Part shown: one piece after another, positions 24,447-33,400 of the stretch | Layout: each line of letters starts with the position of its first letter | Numbering within the stretch: position 1 is the first letter of the stretch | From: DATMER01 sp040349255 | Lineage (GTDB): Bacteria; Acidobacteriota; Thermoanaerobaculia; Multivoradales; UBA5704 | Length of the DNA stretch: 64,000 nucleotides | Reading direction: 5' to 3' | Assembly: GCA_040349255.1 (NCBI GenBank) | Contig: JBEQUE010000192.1 | Span: 16,372-80,371 of the forward strand | Made by a program: the position numbers and the translations under genes | The notes under the pieces: generated by a model | Database searches by the model: none | What the model saw: only the letters and a program-made list of their open reading frames with translations | What the model was told of the DNA's origin: nothing

Positions 24447-25271
24447 TCACGCTGCGCTCCCAGTTCCACTTGCAACAGATGCTCTCATATGGGCTATGTC
24501 TTTTTCTGTAAGCTCCTGGTGTTGTTGACGAAGTCCAACAAGTCCCTTGGTCGCCTCAAGATTATAGAGACCAAGTACTGCCTCGGTAGCGATTATGATG
24601 TACTCGGCCAATGTTCCTGACAGCATCCGGAACTCCGTATCCTTGGGGCTAGCGTCGATTTTCATCGATCCCTCGGCCCCGATCTCTAGATGGCGGAGCA
24701 CAAGCGAAACAAAAGTGCTGTGAGCATGGTGACTACTCATTCTGTAGAAGTATGCATACCAAGCTTCCAAGCCGACCTTGCGCGCCAAGGCCTCAAGAGA
24801 GAGCCGGGGTGCTTCGCTGCCAGACATCGAGGCCTCAGCTTGGCGCTTCCTCTCAGCCCATTTCTCGGCTTCTGCTTCGGATAAGAACCGACTAGGGTTG
24901 TCTATACCCACCTGTGCCATCTGGCGAAGATTCTTCCATGTAGCGCCAGAGAATTCGGCTTCAAACTCGGGCCGTTCGCAGCAGTTCTTCAGATATACAA
25001 GCACCTCGAATACCGCACGAAGCTGTACCGAGGCCGCATTCTGCTGACCATAAAGAAGAAGTTCCGAGGCGGCCTTGGCGAATTCACGCATTCTGACAAA
25101 GAGAGCGGCTGCCAAAATCGTTCTCTTATCGTGTTCTTGTTGTGTCAGCTTGGCAAGGATCTCTTCCACAAGATCAAGTGCTGCATATAGAAGTGCTACA
25201 TGGGCTGGATGCCGCATCGGAATGTAAGTACGGGCCTTGGAGCCTGCCTCTCCGAATATCCGCTCACTCAT
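24447..25271 (-). CDS. DUF5677-like protein (cassette gene)
   Basis: 274 residues, mostly alpha-helical. The pattern LLYGQQNAASVQLRAVFEVL, then LKNCCERPEF, then YRMSSHHAHSTFVS (a conserved His pair) resembles the DUF5677 family, which is common on mobile DNA. Molecular role unknown. The ATG at 25271 lies about 27 bases after the cassette boundary of attC 25296-25422. Confidence 0.6.
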   Translation of the reverse strand: MSERIFGEAGSKARTYIPMRHPAHVALLYAALDLVEEILAKLTQQEHDKRTILAAALFVRMREFAKAASELLLYGQQNAASVQLRAVFEVLVYLKNCCERPEFEAEFSGATWKNLRQMAQVGIDNPSRFLSEAEAEKWAERKRQAEASMSGSEAPRLSLEALARKVGLEAWYAYFYRMSSHHAHSTFVSLVLRHLEIGAEGSMKIDASPKDTEFRMLSGTLAEYIIIATEAVLGLYNLEATKGLVGLRQQHQELTEKDIAHMRASVASGTGSAA

Positions 25272-25295
25272 AAGTTCTAGTCCGTACAGTCAGTC

Positions 25296-25422
25296 GCCGA
25301 ACGTTTGGGAGCTAACTAAGCGAGCGGCCCATGAAGAGCACTGTCGCCTTTCGAAGTCTCAACCTCCAAAGGCTCTATAGCCCAGAATGTCTCAGCTGTC
25401 CGCTTGAGCGACGGGGTTGGGC
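25296..25422 (-). other. attC-like recombination site, long form (127 bp)
   Basis: Minus strand: R'' GCCCAAC (25416-25422), inside the last codons of the upstream gene, and R' GTTCGGC (25296-25302). Inner sequences GCTCAAGCGG and CCGCTCGCTTAG are partly complementary, as are TTTGGAGG and CTCCCAAA. Less regular than the other sites. Confidence 0.55.
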
Positions 25423-26066
25423 GCTCCTACCTTACTCTCCTTTACGCCACCCGACTCGATCTCCCTTATGGTTTTCTCTTGGCAGGTAGCGAGAAGCTCT
25501 TGTCCCTCGGGGAACTGAGCGGCAGCATATCGCAGCCAAATAAAAGAGACCCTGTGCTTCTGGATCGCCAACAAACAAAACGATAGCCCTAGAGACAGGA
25601 GCACAGACCCTACGAATACTCCTTCAGATTCCTCCGAAAGAAACAGCAGGATCAATCCGATGATTATGAAGTTAAATCCTCCTGCCCTGGCCAGCCTGTG
25701 TACCGAAACGTTGTTGTTGAGGATTCTAACGATCTCATCACAGTCCTTTTGCATCACGATAAGAGCCTTCAACTTATGGTAAGTGTCCGAGGTCACATCT
25801 CGGCCAAAGACTTCCCGTAACAAGGTCTTTCGATAAGTCCATTTCGCTACCGCATATGTAAAGAAGTTCACCAACCAACCCAATGGATAGGCAACGGCTA
25901 GCACAAGCAGACCGAGAAGGACTGAATAGCCGGAAAACTCCTTGAAGTTCGAAAGGCCCCGGCCGAACATTTCAGGAAATAACAGCATAAGAGGCACACC
26001 GACTATCCAAGCCATGGCCAGAAGCCCTGAAACAAGAATCTCAACGACTAATGCAGTTGTGGCCAT
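25392..26066 (-). CDS. membrane protein of unknown function (cassette gene)
   Basis: 224 residues. Helices: VVEILVSGLLAMAWIVGVPL, YSVLLGLLVLAVAYPLGWLV, FNFIIIGLILLFL and VFVGSVLLSLGLSFCLLAI. Soluble parts are charged (REVFGRDVTSDTYHKLKAL). I recognise no family. The ATG at 26066 is preceded by AGGACC and lies 17 bases from the textbook attC at 26083-26178. Low GC and the minus orientation match the rest of the array. Confidence 0.65.
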   Translation of the reverse strand: MATTALVVEILVSGLLAMAWIVGVPLMLLFPEMFGRGLSNFKEFSGYSVLLGLLVLAVAYPLGWLVNFFTYAVAKWTYRKTLLREVFGRDVTSDTYHKLKALIVMQKDCDEIVRILNNNVSVHRLARAGGFNFIIIGLILLFLSEESEGVFVGSVLLSLGLSFCLLAIQKHRVSFIWLRYAAAQFPEGQELLATCQEKTIREIESGGVKESKVGAPNPVAQADS

Positions 26067-26082
26067 TTTTTGGTCCTATATC

Positions 26083-26178
26083 GCCCAACGTTTAGGGTTT
26101 ATCCGACATCCTCCTGGCAAAACAGCTCGGGCCTCCTCCACCGGCGGTGGAGGATGTTGGATAAACCCCAGGTTGAAC
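26083..26178 (-). other. attC recombination site (96 bp), textbook form
   Basis: Minus strand: R'' GTTCAAC (perfect RYYYAAC) at 26172-26178 and R' GTTGGGC (perfect GTTRRRY) at 26083-26089. Between them GGTTTATCC-A-ACATCCTCC pairs with GGAGGATGT-C-GGATAAACC, an 18-bp stem with the internal mismatch typical of attC sites. The central part contains a further CCACCGCCGGTGG palindrome. Confidence 0.85.
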
Positions 26179-26445
26179 GAAAGCGCGGCGGAGTCAGGAA
26201 ACGGTGCGCCTATGCACTTTCAATCCGCAGATGACAGGAGGGCCACGATCGCTGGCTCTGCTTCGAACGCCTCGAAACGAGTTGTCCCCGCGTCATGGAC
26301 GCCTCCTTCAAGTCGCTGCCGTTCCCCTCAGGGCCCTCCGCAGCAGTTTCGTTTCCTCGATTGTACCCCAGATTGTGGCAGAGCGCACAACCTCTCCAGT
26401 CCCTGGGAGCGGGAGAAGGACACAGCAGCAGGCCAGCCGGAGCTC
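26179..26445. other. gene-free stretch between the last attC and the IS91-like transposase
   Basis: 267 bases with higher GC than the cassettes. No convincing gene, attC or integrase is visible. It should hold one end of the IS91-like element, and possibly debris of the cassette or integron head that once preceded the attC. Confidence 0.4.
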
Positions 26446-27633
26446 TCATGGCGGCGGTCTCTTTGCCAACGCCGGCAGTTTGCGCACTGCATACAGATGA
26501 CCGTGCCCGCATCGCTCACAAAGTGTCGGGTCCCGGCCGGTGACTCGCTGGTAGACCGTCTCCCAGGTCTCGCGCTCGTGGGATTCGGCCGCCAGCTCAG
26601 GAAGGGCAGCCTGGAGCAGAGTCCGACAGCGCTCCAGTTGCCGATCTCGATGGCGATTGGCCAACAGGCCGTAGTAACGAATGCGCACGAATCGATGAGG
26701 CAGGATGTGCAGCAGAAAACGACGGATGAATTCCTCGACCGGCAGCGTCATCTCGCAGCGACGACCGCCCTGGCTGTAATCCTTGTAGGTGAAGGTGACC
26801 TGGCGGTGCTCGAGACGGACGAGCCGGTGGTTGGCCAAGGCCACCCGATGAGTATAGCGGGCCAGGTACTTGAGGACCTGCTCGGGTCCGCCGAAAGGGG
26901 GCTTGCTGTAGACCCACCAGGACTTCCGGTACAGCCGGTCGAGAAGGTTGTGGAAAGTATACGGGTCGAGCAGGGGCTCGGCCCCTCCCGACAAGCTCAG
27001 ACATCCCTCGTCATAAAGCTGTTTGAGTCCCGCAAGGAATTTGCCCCGAAACACAGGAGCGAGCACCCGAACCGGTAAAAGGTATGTCTCCGAGGCAGCC
27101 ATCCACCGCTCGCCGTCCAGAGACGGCCCTCCTCCAGGAACGATGCAATGCAGGTGTGGGTGCAGCACGAGCGTCTGACCCCAGGTGTGCAAAATCGCCA
27201 GAAAGCCCAGGCGAGCCCCGAGGTGCTTGCGATCGGCTGCGATCTCGAGCAGCGTCTGAGAGGCGCTGTCAAACAGCAGACCGTAGATCACCTCGGGGTT
27301 GCCCAGGGCCAGGACATGAAGCTCTTCGGGCAGGGTGAAGACAACGTGAAAGTACGGCACCGGCAGCAGCTCGTCGCGCCGTTTCTTGAGCCAGCGTTCC
27401 TTTTCCAGGTTCTGACACTTCGGGCAGTGGCGGTTGCGGCAGGAGTTGTAGACGTGCTTCTCCGCGCCGCACTCCTCACAGCGGTACAGGTGTCCCCCCA
27501 GAACCGCGGTGCGGCAGTCTTCGATGGCCCTCATGGCCTGAACCTGCACACGGCAAAGCCGGTGGTCGCGCCGAAACGACTCGCCGTAGAGCCGGAAGAT
27601 GTGGGCCACCTCGAAACCGGAGGAGCCCGCCAC
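26446..27633 (-). mobile_element. IS91-family transposase (HUH rolling-circle type)
   Basis: 395 residues. The N-terminal zinc-binding region contains LYRCEECGAEKHVYNSC and NRHCPKCQ. The HUH motif is HPHLHCIVPGG. The later block YLARYTHRVALANHRL is followed by TFTYKDYSQ with a candidate catalytic Tyr. IS91-family enzymes move single-stranded copies by rolling circle and can carry adjacent DNA. A GCCCGCC/GGCGGGC hairpin overlaps the annotated GTG start (27626-27641). IS ends were not located. Confidence 0.88.
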
Positions 27634-27829
27634 GGCGGGCTTATTTCAGCTCGGGCGCTCTCCAGTCCAGCCGGTCCAGGGGACTGGTCACTTTCCTCAA
27701 GGCAGAGGGACTGACGCGGGGTAGGGCTCGCCGGCGGGCATTGACGGGCGCAGAGGGAGACGGGACTCCAGGAAGGGATGGCAAAAGACGCCAATCTGGC
27801 ACCAAGAAGAGACAAGGGGGAGGCGAATC

Positions 27830-28201
27830 AACGTTCTACGAGGCGCGATAACGTTATCCGAGGCGACGTAACCTTATAGGAGACGACGTAAGCTTATCGG
27901 AGGCGACATGGGCTTATCTACAGCGTTTTCGCGTTATCCAGGACAAGACAAGCTTATCCGCGGCGTTTTCGGCTTATCCAGCCCGGAAACAAGCTTATCC
28001 ACGCCGATTCAACGTTATCCGGAAGAAAAGAAGCTTATCCAGGCCCGACTCGGGCTTATCCATCAGAAAACAGGCGTATCCGCGACCAGACAACGTTATC
28101 CGGGACGGAACAACGTTCTACGCAGCGATTTAACGTTATCCACGCCAGATCAACGTTATCTTGCCTCAAACAAGCTTATCCGCTCACGACGCGCGTTATC
28201 A
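27830..28201. repeat. array of 19 degenerate units with 20-bp period, core TTATCC
   Basis: Units begin at 27830, 27850, 27870, 27890, 27910, 27930, 27950, 27970, 27991, 28011, 28031, 28052, 28072, 28092, 28112, 28132, 28152, 28172 and 28192. Each has a conserved 10-base core, mostly AACGTTATCC or AAGCTTATCC, and a 10-11-base variable spacer. The period is 20, twice 21. That period breaks any reading frame, so the array is unlikely to be coding. The first four spacers resemble one another (GAGGCGACGT type). It fills most of the 760-base gap between the IS91-like gene and the phosphatase gene. The flanks (27634-27829 and 28202-28393) hold no gene I can see; one stray core lies at 28287. Confidence 0.9.
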
Positions 28202-28393
28202 TCCTGCCTGCGGACTGGAGTTGGCTCCCGGAACCTTGAGCCCTCTCGGAGAGCGAGCCCGTCGCGCCGGGATGCCGTACTCGTGAGCGCTTATCCCTCG
28301 GCCCCTTCGGAGCGCGGTACCTTGCCAACCCTCCACGAAACCGGTAACGTACGAAGCTCATTCCATCGCAGGGAAGGAGCCTTGAGAAATTTT

Positions 28394-29380
28394 ATGATCC
28401 CGGGACGACGCATCCTGACCATCGCCTGTCTGATCCTTTTCGCCGCGTGCGGGACTCCCTCGGACCTTCCGGTGACGGGGGCGAAGGCTACCGCGTTCAC
28501 TCCGTCCCCCGAGCTCCGGGTCTTGATCGGTCGAAAGCCGGACCCCGCGGATGCCCTCTTCGTCGGCGCCGGCGACATCGCCGATTGCCGGGAGAAACCC
28601 GTGCATGCCCCGGACACGGCGGCTCTCGTCAGGCTTTTCCCTTCGGCCACTGTGTTCGCCATCGGAGACAACGCCTACAGGAACGGGACCAGGGCCGAGT
28701 TTGAAGACTGCTACGGCGCCTCCTGGGGTGATTTCAAGGAACGCACCCGGCCCGCGCCGGGCAACCACGACTATGGGATCTACCTGGATCGGCCACGCAA
28801 CAACGCCACGCCTTACTTCGATTATTTCGGCGCGAACGCCGGCCCCAGGGGTCTGGGGTACTACAGCTTCGACCTCGGAAGTTGGCACATCGTCTCGCTG
28901 AACAGCATGGCCGGCCTGGCCGGCGCTCCGACGAAGGCCGCCCAGGAACAGTGGCTCGTGGAGGATCTCGAAAGGAATTCGAAGCCGTGCACGCTCGCCT
29001 ACTGGCATCATCCACTGTTCAGCTCGGGAGCCGAGCACGGAGATGATCCCGGGGATCCCGGCCGGTTCACGGGCCCGCTGTGGAAGATCCTTCTCGATCA
29101 CAAGGCAGACGTGATCCTCAACGGCCACGATCATGATTACGAGAGGTTTGCCCTTCAGGATTCGAAAGCGAAGGCGGATCCGTCCGGCATCCGCGAGATC
29201 GTCGTCGGCACCGGAGGCGGAGAGGAGCGGGGCTTCGGGACCGTGAAGGCGAACAGCGAGGTGCGCCTCGGCCACGCCTATGGCGTCCTGCTGATGACGC
29301 TCCACCCGGCCGGCTACGAGTGGCACTTCCTCAGGACCGACGGGACCGTGGCCGACAAGGGCTCGGACGCCTGCCACTGA
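28394..29380 (+). CDS. lipoprotein metallophosphoesterase (purple-acid-phosphatase-like), copy 2
   Basis: 328 residues. The lipobox is LFAAC. Metal motifs: GAGDIADC, GDNAYRNG, GNHDYG, YWHHPLFSSG and NGHDHDYERF. It aligns along its length with the gene at 14476-15456, differing mainly in a short insertion (DDPGDPGRFTGP). The ATG at 28394 lies 14 bases after AAGGAG; a TTG at 28382 is an alternative. The gene sits just after the 20-bp repeat array. Confidence 0.87.
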   Translation: MIPGRRILTIACLILFAACGTPSDLPVTGAKATAFTPSPELRVLIGRKPDPADALFVGAGDIADCREKPVHAPDTAALVRLFPSATVFAIGDNAYRNGTRAEFEDCYGASWGDFKERTRPAPGNHDYGIYLDRPRNNATPYFDYFGANAGPRGLGYYSFDLGSWHIVSLNSMAGLAGAPTKAAQEQWLVEDLERNSKPCTLAYWHHPLFSSGAEHGDDPGDPGRFTGPLWKILLDHKADVILNGHDHDYERFALQDSKAKADPSGIREIVVGTGGGEERGFGTVKANSEVRLGHAYGVLLMTLHPAGYEWHFLRTDGTVADKGSDACH

Positions 29381-29401
29381 ACGGGTCGGCCGGGCGCGGT
29401 C

Positions 29402-30352
29402 TCACCTCGCCGGCTTGTGGTCGTAGCTCAACGCCCGCGCGAGCTTCCACGTGCCGTCGGCGTCCCTCTTCCAGATGTTGGTGAACCGGGAGACCTCCAC
29501 CGGAGTGATTCCCCCTTCGCGGTAGAACCGGTGGACGCCGACCTGGATGGCGCCGTAGTTGTCCAGGGGAAAGACCTCCAGGGTGCCCTCGACCAGCTCC
29601 CGCCGCGCCGGATAGTCGTAGCCCCACGTCCGCCGGTCGCACAGCCCGCGGATGTTCTGGACGAACTGTCTGCCGGTTTTCGCGACCAGCCCGCTCTTGT
29701 CGTGAAACATCTCGAAGTCGTCTGTCACCAGGCTCCGGAGCGCCTGGAGATCACAGGTGTTGAAAACGGTTTCGTAGAGCAGCCGGTCCTTCTCCGCCAG
29801 CTCGTCGAAAAGCTCCTTCGTCGCCACCGGCGCCGGATTGGGATCGATGGCCATGATGTAGCGCTTGTACGGATAGAGGCCGGGCCTCCCCGTGGACGTC
29901 GGCGGCAGCAGGGGGGCGACCGCGACGATCAGCGCATTGAGCTCGGGCACCTCCATGTTGGCGACGTCGAGCCATTTCTTGCGGCCGTCCGGCGCCACGA
30001 GGTCGACCTGGACCCGATAGCCGTCGGACACGTACGGATTGTGATAGTTCATCTTGAGATCGGCGCCCGCCAGCGCTCCAATCGCGTTCCCGACGATCTC
30101 GTCCTCGGCCGGCGTGAGGGTGCGCCGCCCCACATCGTAGGACGGATGCCCCACCTCGGAGCTGTCCAGCCTGGCGGCGATGAGCCCGGGATCGAACGTG
30201 TAGATCGCCGCAAAGCCCTCGGCCCCGTAGACGTTTCGAATTTCCATGTGCCAGGCCGACCCGGAGGGTTCCTGCGCGACGACCTCCGCGCCCGGCAACA
30301 GACCTGACGCCAGCCAGGTGAACAGCACCGCTGATCTCATGATTTTCGACAC
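29402..30352 (-). CDS. exported protein with C-terminal NTF2/SnoaL-like (DUF4440) domain
   Basis: 316 residues. A signal peptide (VLFTWLASGLLPGAEVVAQ) is followed by about 150 residues of unrecognised sequence containing a Tyr/Asn-rich part (DLKMNYHNPYVSDGYRV). Residues about 180-312 form an NTF2-like domain (FNTCDLQALRSLVTDDFEMF, VHRFYREGG, RFTNIWKRDADGTWKLARA). Such domains bind small ligands or act in peptidase inhibition. The GTG start has GAGGAG upstream; an ATG lies four codons later. Confidence 0.7.
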   Translation of the reverse strand: MSKIMRSAVLFTWLASGLLPGAEVVAQEPSGSAWHMEIRNVYGAEGFAAIYTFDPGLIAARLDSSEVGHPSYDVGRRTLTPAEDEIVGNAIGALAGADLKMNYHNPYVSDGYRVQVDLVAPDGRKKWLDVANMEVPELNALIVAVAPLLPPTSTGRPGLYPYKRYIMAIDPNPAPVATKELFDELAEKDRLLYETVFNTCDLQALRSLVTDDFEMFHDKSGLVAKTGRQFVQNIRGLCDRRTWGYDYPARRELVEGTLEVFPLDNYGAIQVGVHRFYREGGITPVEVSRFTNIWKRDADGTWKLARALSYDHKPAR

Positions 30353-30485
30353 GGCTCCTCCTCGCTTGAAAGCCCTCTGCCGGAGTCAGACACATCCGGA
30401 GGCGGAAAGGAAACCTGGCGCGGAGGAGCCGGCGCCAGAGGAGCCGTTTTCCGCGCCAGCCAGGCCGCCTGGCGCTTCTCCACGT

Positions 30486-33400
30486 TCACGGCGGTCCGCT
30501 GTAGCACTCGCCGCTTATGCTGCCGCAATTCGTGACGGCCACCGGCCCCACGATGTTGGCGGGCACCGTGCCGGAAGCGAAGTAGCTGAACGCAGCGCCG
30601 GGCGAGTTGATCTGGCTGCCCGCCGGTGACGCCTGCAGGAAGAAGCTGTTGTCAGCCGTCTTGCCCGCCACGCACGCGTTGCCTTGACTGGCGAGCGTCC
30701 CCTGCACCGCCAACTGGTACGCCATGGCCGGCTGGAATACATTGCACCTGAATTGTACCCCATTTGTGCCCGAGCCGTTGGCGCCTCGCGCCTGGATACC
30801 CGTGTAGAGATTCTTCAGCGTGTTGAATTGCACCCGGCTGGCGGCCGAGCTGCCGCAGTTGTCGATAATTACGCCGTAATTGTTCTGGTAGGAGGCGCTG
30901 GCACCGGTCACCGTGTTGTTGCTTACCGACAGGTTCGAGGCGTTGTCCATGAGCACACCCCAGGTTGCGTCGGCGGAATTCGCGGTAAGGGCGTTCGGAA
31001 CTCCATTGAAGTTGTTGAGAGAGACCACCGACCCTTTGGAGCTCCTGATGTGCACTCCCCTCTGCACGTTGTTGAAATCACTGTTCACGATCGTCGCGCT
31101 CTTGCTCACTCCCGCGGTGAAGTCGGCGCGGACTCCGTAGGTCAACCCGCTGAAAACGCTGGACGCGACCACCGAGGGAGGCGAGGAGACATTGAACAGG
31201 TCATCCAGCGTGTACTGCGCATCGTAGCTCACCACGCCCATTCCCCGGTCGTTGACGCCAAAAACACTGGCCGAAGCGGTATTGTTGAACTTGCAGCCCA
31301 GGATGCTCACGTTCTTGACTTCGTAGAGCGAGAGGTGGGAATAGGGAAGCACAGTGGGCTCGTTCAGCAGGCGGTTCGTCTCGAAGGTGCAGTTCTTGAA
31401 ATAACTCAGGTTGCTCAGCTCGCTCGAGCCGTTCATCCAGTGGTAGTACATGAATTGTACGGATCGGCGGTTGTTGTAGAAGGATGAATTGCTGGCCTGG
31501 ACGACGCCGCCGGTATAGGCCCAGTCGAAATCGTCGCCCACGATCCTGCCCGTCGTGATGGCCTCGACGGCATTTTCGATTTTCGCCCCGTTCTGAACGA
31601 TCACCTTCCCTTGTGCGCCGGCGAGATTCTGCGGAGCCGAGGCGGTCCCCCAGACATCGATGCCATGCCACATCTCGCCACACGCATTGGTGATCGTGCC
31701 TCCGTTTACGTTGAGTGTGGCGCCACGCTGGACGATGATGCGCGTGTCCCGGCTCATGTTGAGCGTGCCGGTCAGCGTGAGCGTCGCGCCGGGAGTGATC
31801 GTGAGGTCGTTCGAGAGATAGCGCACACCGGACCAGGTGGCCGAGGTGTTGACCACGTCGCTCGCCAGGGCCGGCAGATCGGACTCATAGACACCACGGC
31901 CCGCGGTGGAGGCCCGGATCTTGTTGCTGCAGTAGTTGATCTCCAGGCGCGTCACGGGCACGACGGGAAGCTGGTTGTTGAAACATTCCCACAACTGCAG
32001 AGCCTTGTTGTAACGAAAAACGCCGACGTCGGTTGCCGCATACAGCACGTCGTCCGACCCCCTCTGATAGACAAGGCTGGCCACGGGGAAAGCGAGCAGG
32101 TTGTAGGTAAAATCGCTCCAGGTAGCGCCTCCGTCCGTGGAATGATAAACACGGTTGGCGCCGTTGGTTGAAGCGTTGGATGCAGACCAGTATGCATTGA
32201 AGCCGACCCAAACGCGGTTCGCGTCATCGGGATCGACGGCGATGTCCGAGATGCCGGCCCAGGCCAAGGGGGACAGGTTGACGCCGATATCCGTCCAGTT
32301 GTTGCCCCCGTCGCTCGATCGGAAAAGACGGTTGGCCAGATTGGCCGGGTTCCAGGTTTGCCCTTCCCGTGCAACGTAGACCACGCTCGAGTTGGAAGGC
32401 GCCACGTGGATGGAGCGGATGTTTGTCACGCCGGGTGGGGAGGGCGGGTCTGCCCAGGAGGCGCCGAATGTCGTGGACCTGTGAAGAGAGGCGCCTCCCG
32501 CGTAGATGACCGCCGGATTGTTCGGGTCCGAGACGACAGCCCCCGCGTAGATCGCAGGAGCGGTGGCGTATCCAAACGTACCCGGAGCGCCGGTCGGCCC
32601 CTTGATCGCACCGGCGTTGGTCAGGCCGAAATATTCGCCGGTCGCCTGGTTGATCGTGCCCTGCCAGCCATCGTAATTGTAGCGCTGCGTCCAGGTACCG
32701 TTGTTGTATTCGAAAGTACCGTTGTCCTGGGTACCGCCGACCAGAATATCGGGATTGGACTGAAGTCCGTTGAGGTCATAGAACTCATTGATGGCGAGAC
32801 CGGGGCCCGTGAGATCGAGCCAGTTGGCGGTCGCGGGCGTGTAGGCCGTCGCCGGATTCAGCACTGCCCTGTGAACGCCGCCGTCGCTGCCGAGCACGAC
32901 AACGTCGTTCGTGCCTTTCTTGCTGACGATCATGGAGCGGATGTCGGCATGCGTCTTCGCCAACGGAGCGCACGTGCTTGGATTCGTAGCCCAGTAGGAG
33001 GAGATCTGGGCACTGCTGGGAACACCCGCCAGGTTGATGCGGTAGGCGGTCGTGCCGGCGACGTAGAGCGTGTTGGGATTGAGCTTTGAAAATTGAAGCT
33101 CGAGGTTCCAGAAGCCTGCGCCCAGGCCGAAGGGGCCGTTGGAGGTGACCGTCGTCACCGGCGCAGACGAGTTGCCCGCGATGTTGTATTTCTTCAGGAT
33201 GAACTGACCGGTGCTCATGTTTGCATAGCCGACAAAAACGTCGGCGCCGTTGCCAGGCTGGACGGCGGTGGCAATCCGATCGACGGGATCATTGCCGACC
33301 AATGCGCTGGTGATCTCGTTGAACGTCCCGCCCGCGCCCCCTGCGGTCGAAAGGAAGGACTTTGCCGTACCGCAGGGCGAGTATGGGATGCCCATCCAGG

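Noticed and set aside
26200..26520. Integron integrase at the head of the cassette array
   Set aside because: Short frames in this region do not show tyrosine-recombinase motifs.
27830..28201. CRISPR array
   Set aside because: The conserved part is only about 10 bases, units are 20-21 bases, and no cas gene is present.
27830..28201. Replication origin with DnaA boxes or plasmid iterons
   Set aside because: Only the TTATCC half of a DnaA box is conserved, full TTATCCACA is absent, and no rep, dnaA or parAB gene is near.
27908..28393. N-terminal extension of phosphatase copy 2 through the repeat array
   Set aside because: The signal peptide and lipobox begin at 28394, and the paralogue at 14476 has no such extension.
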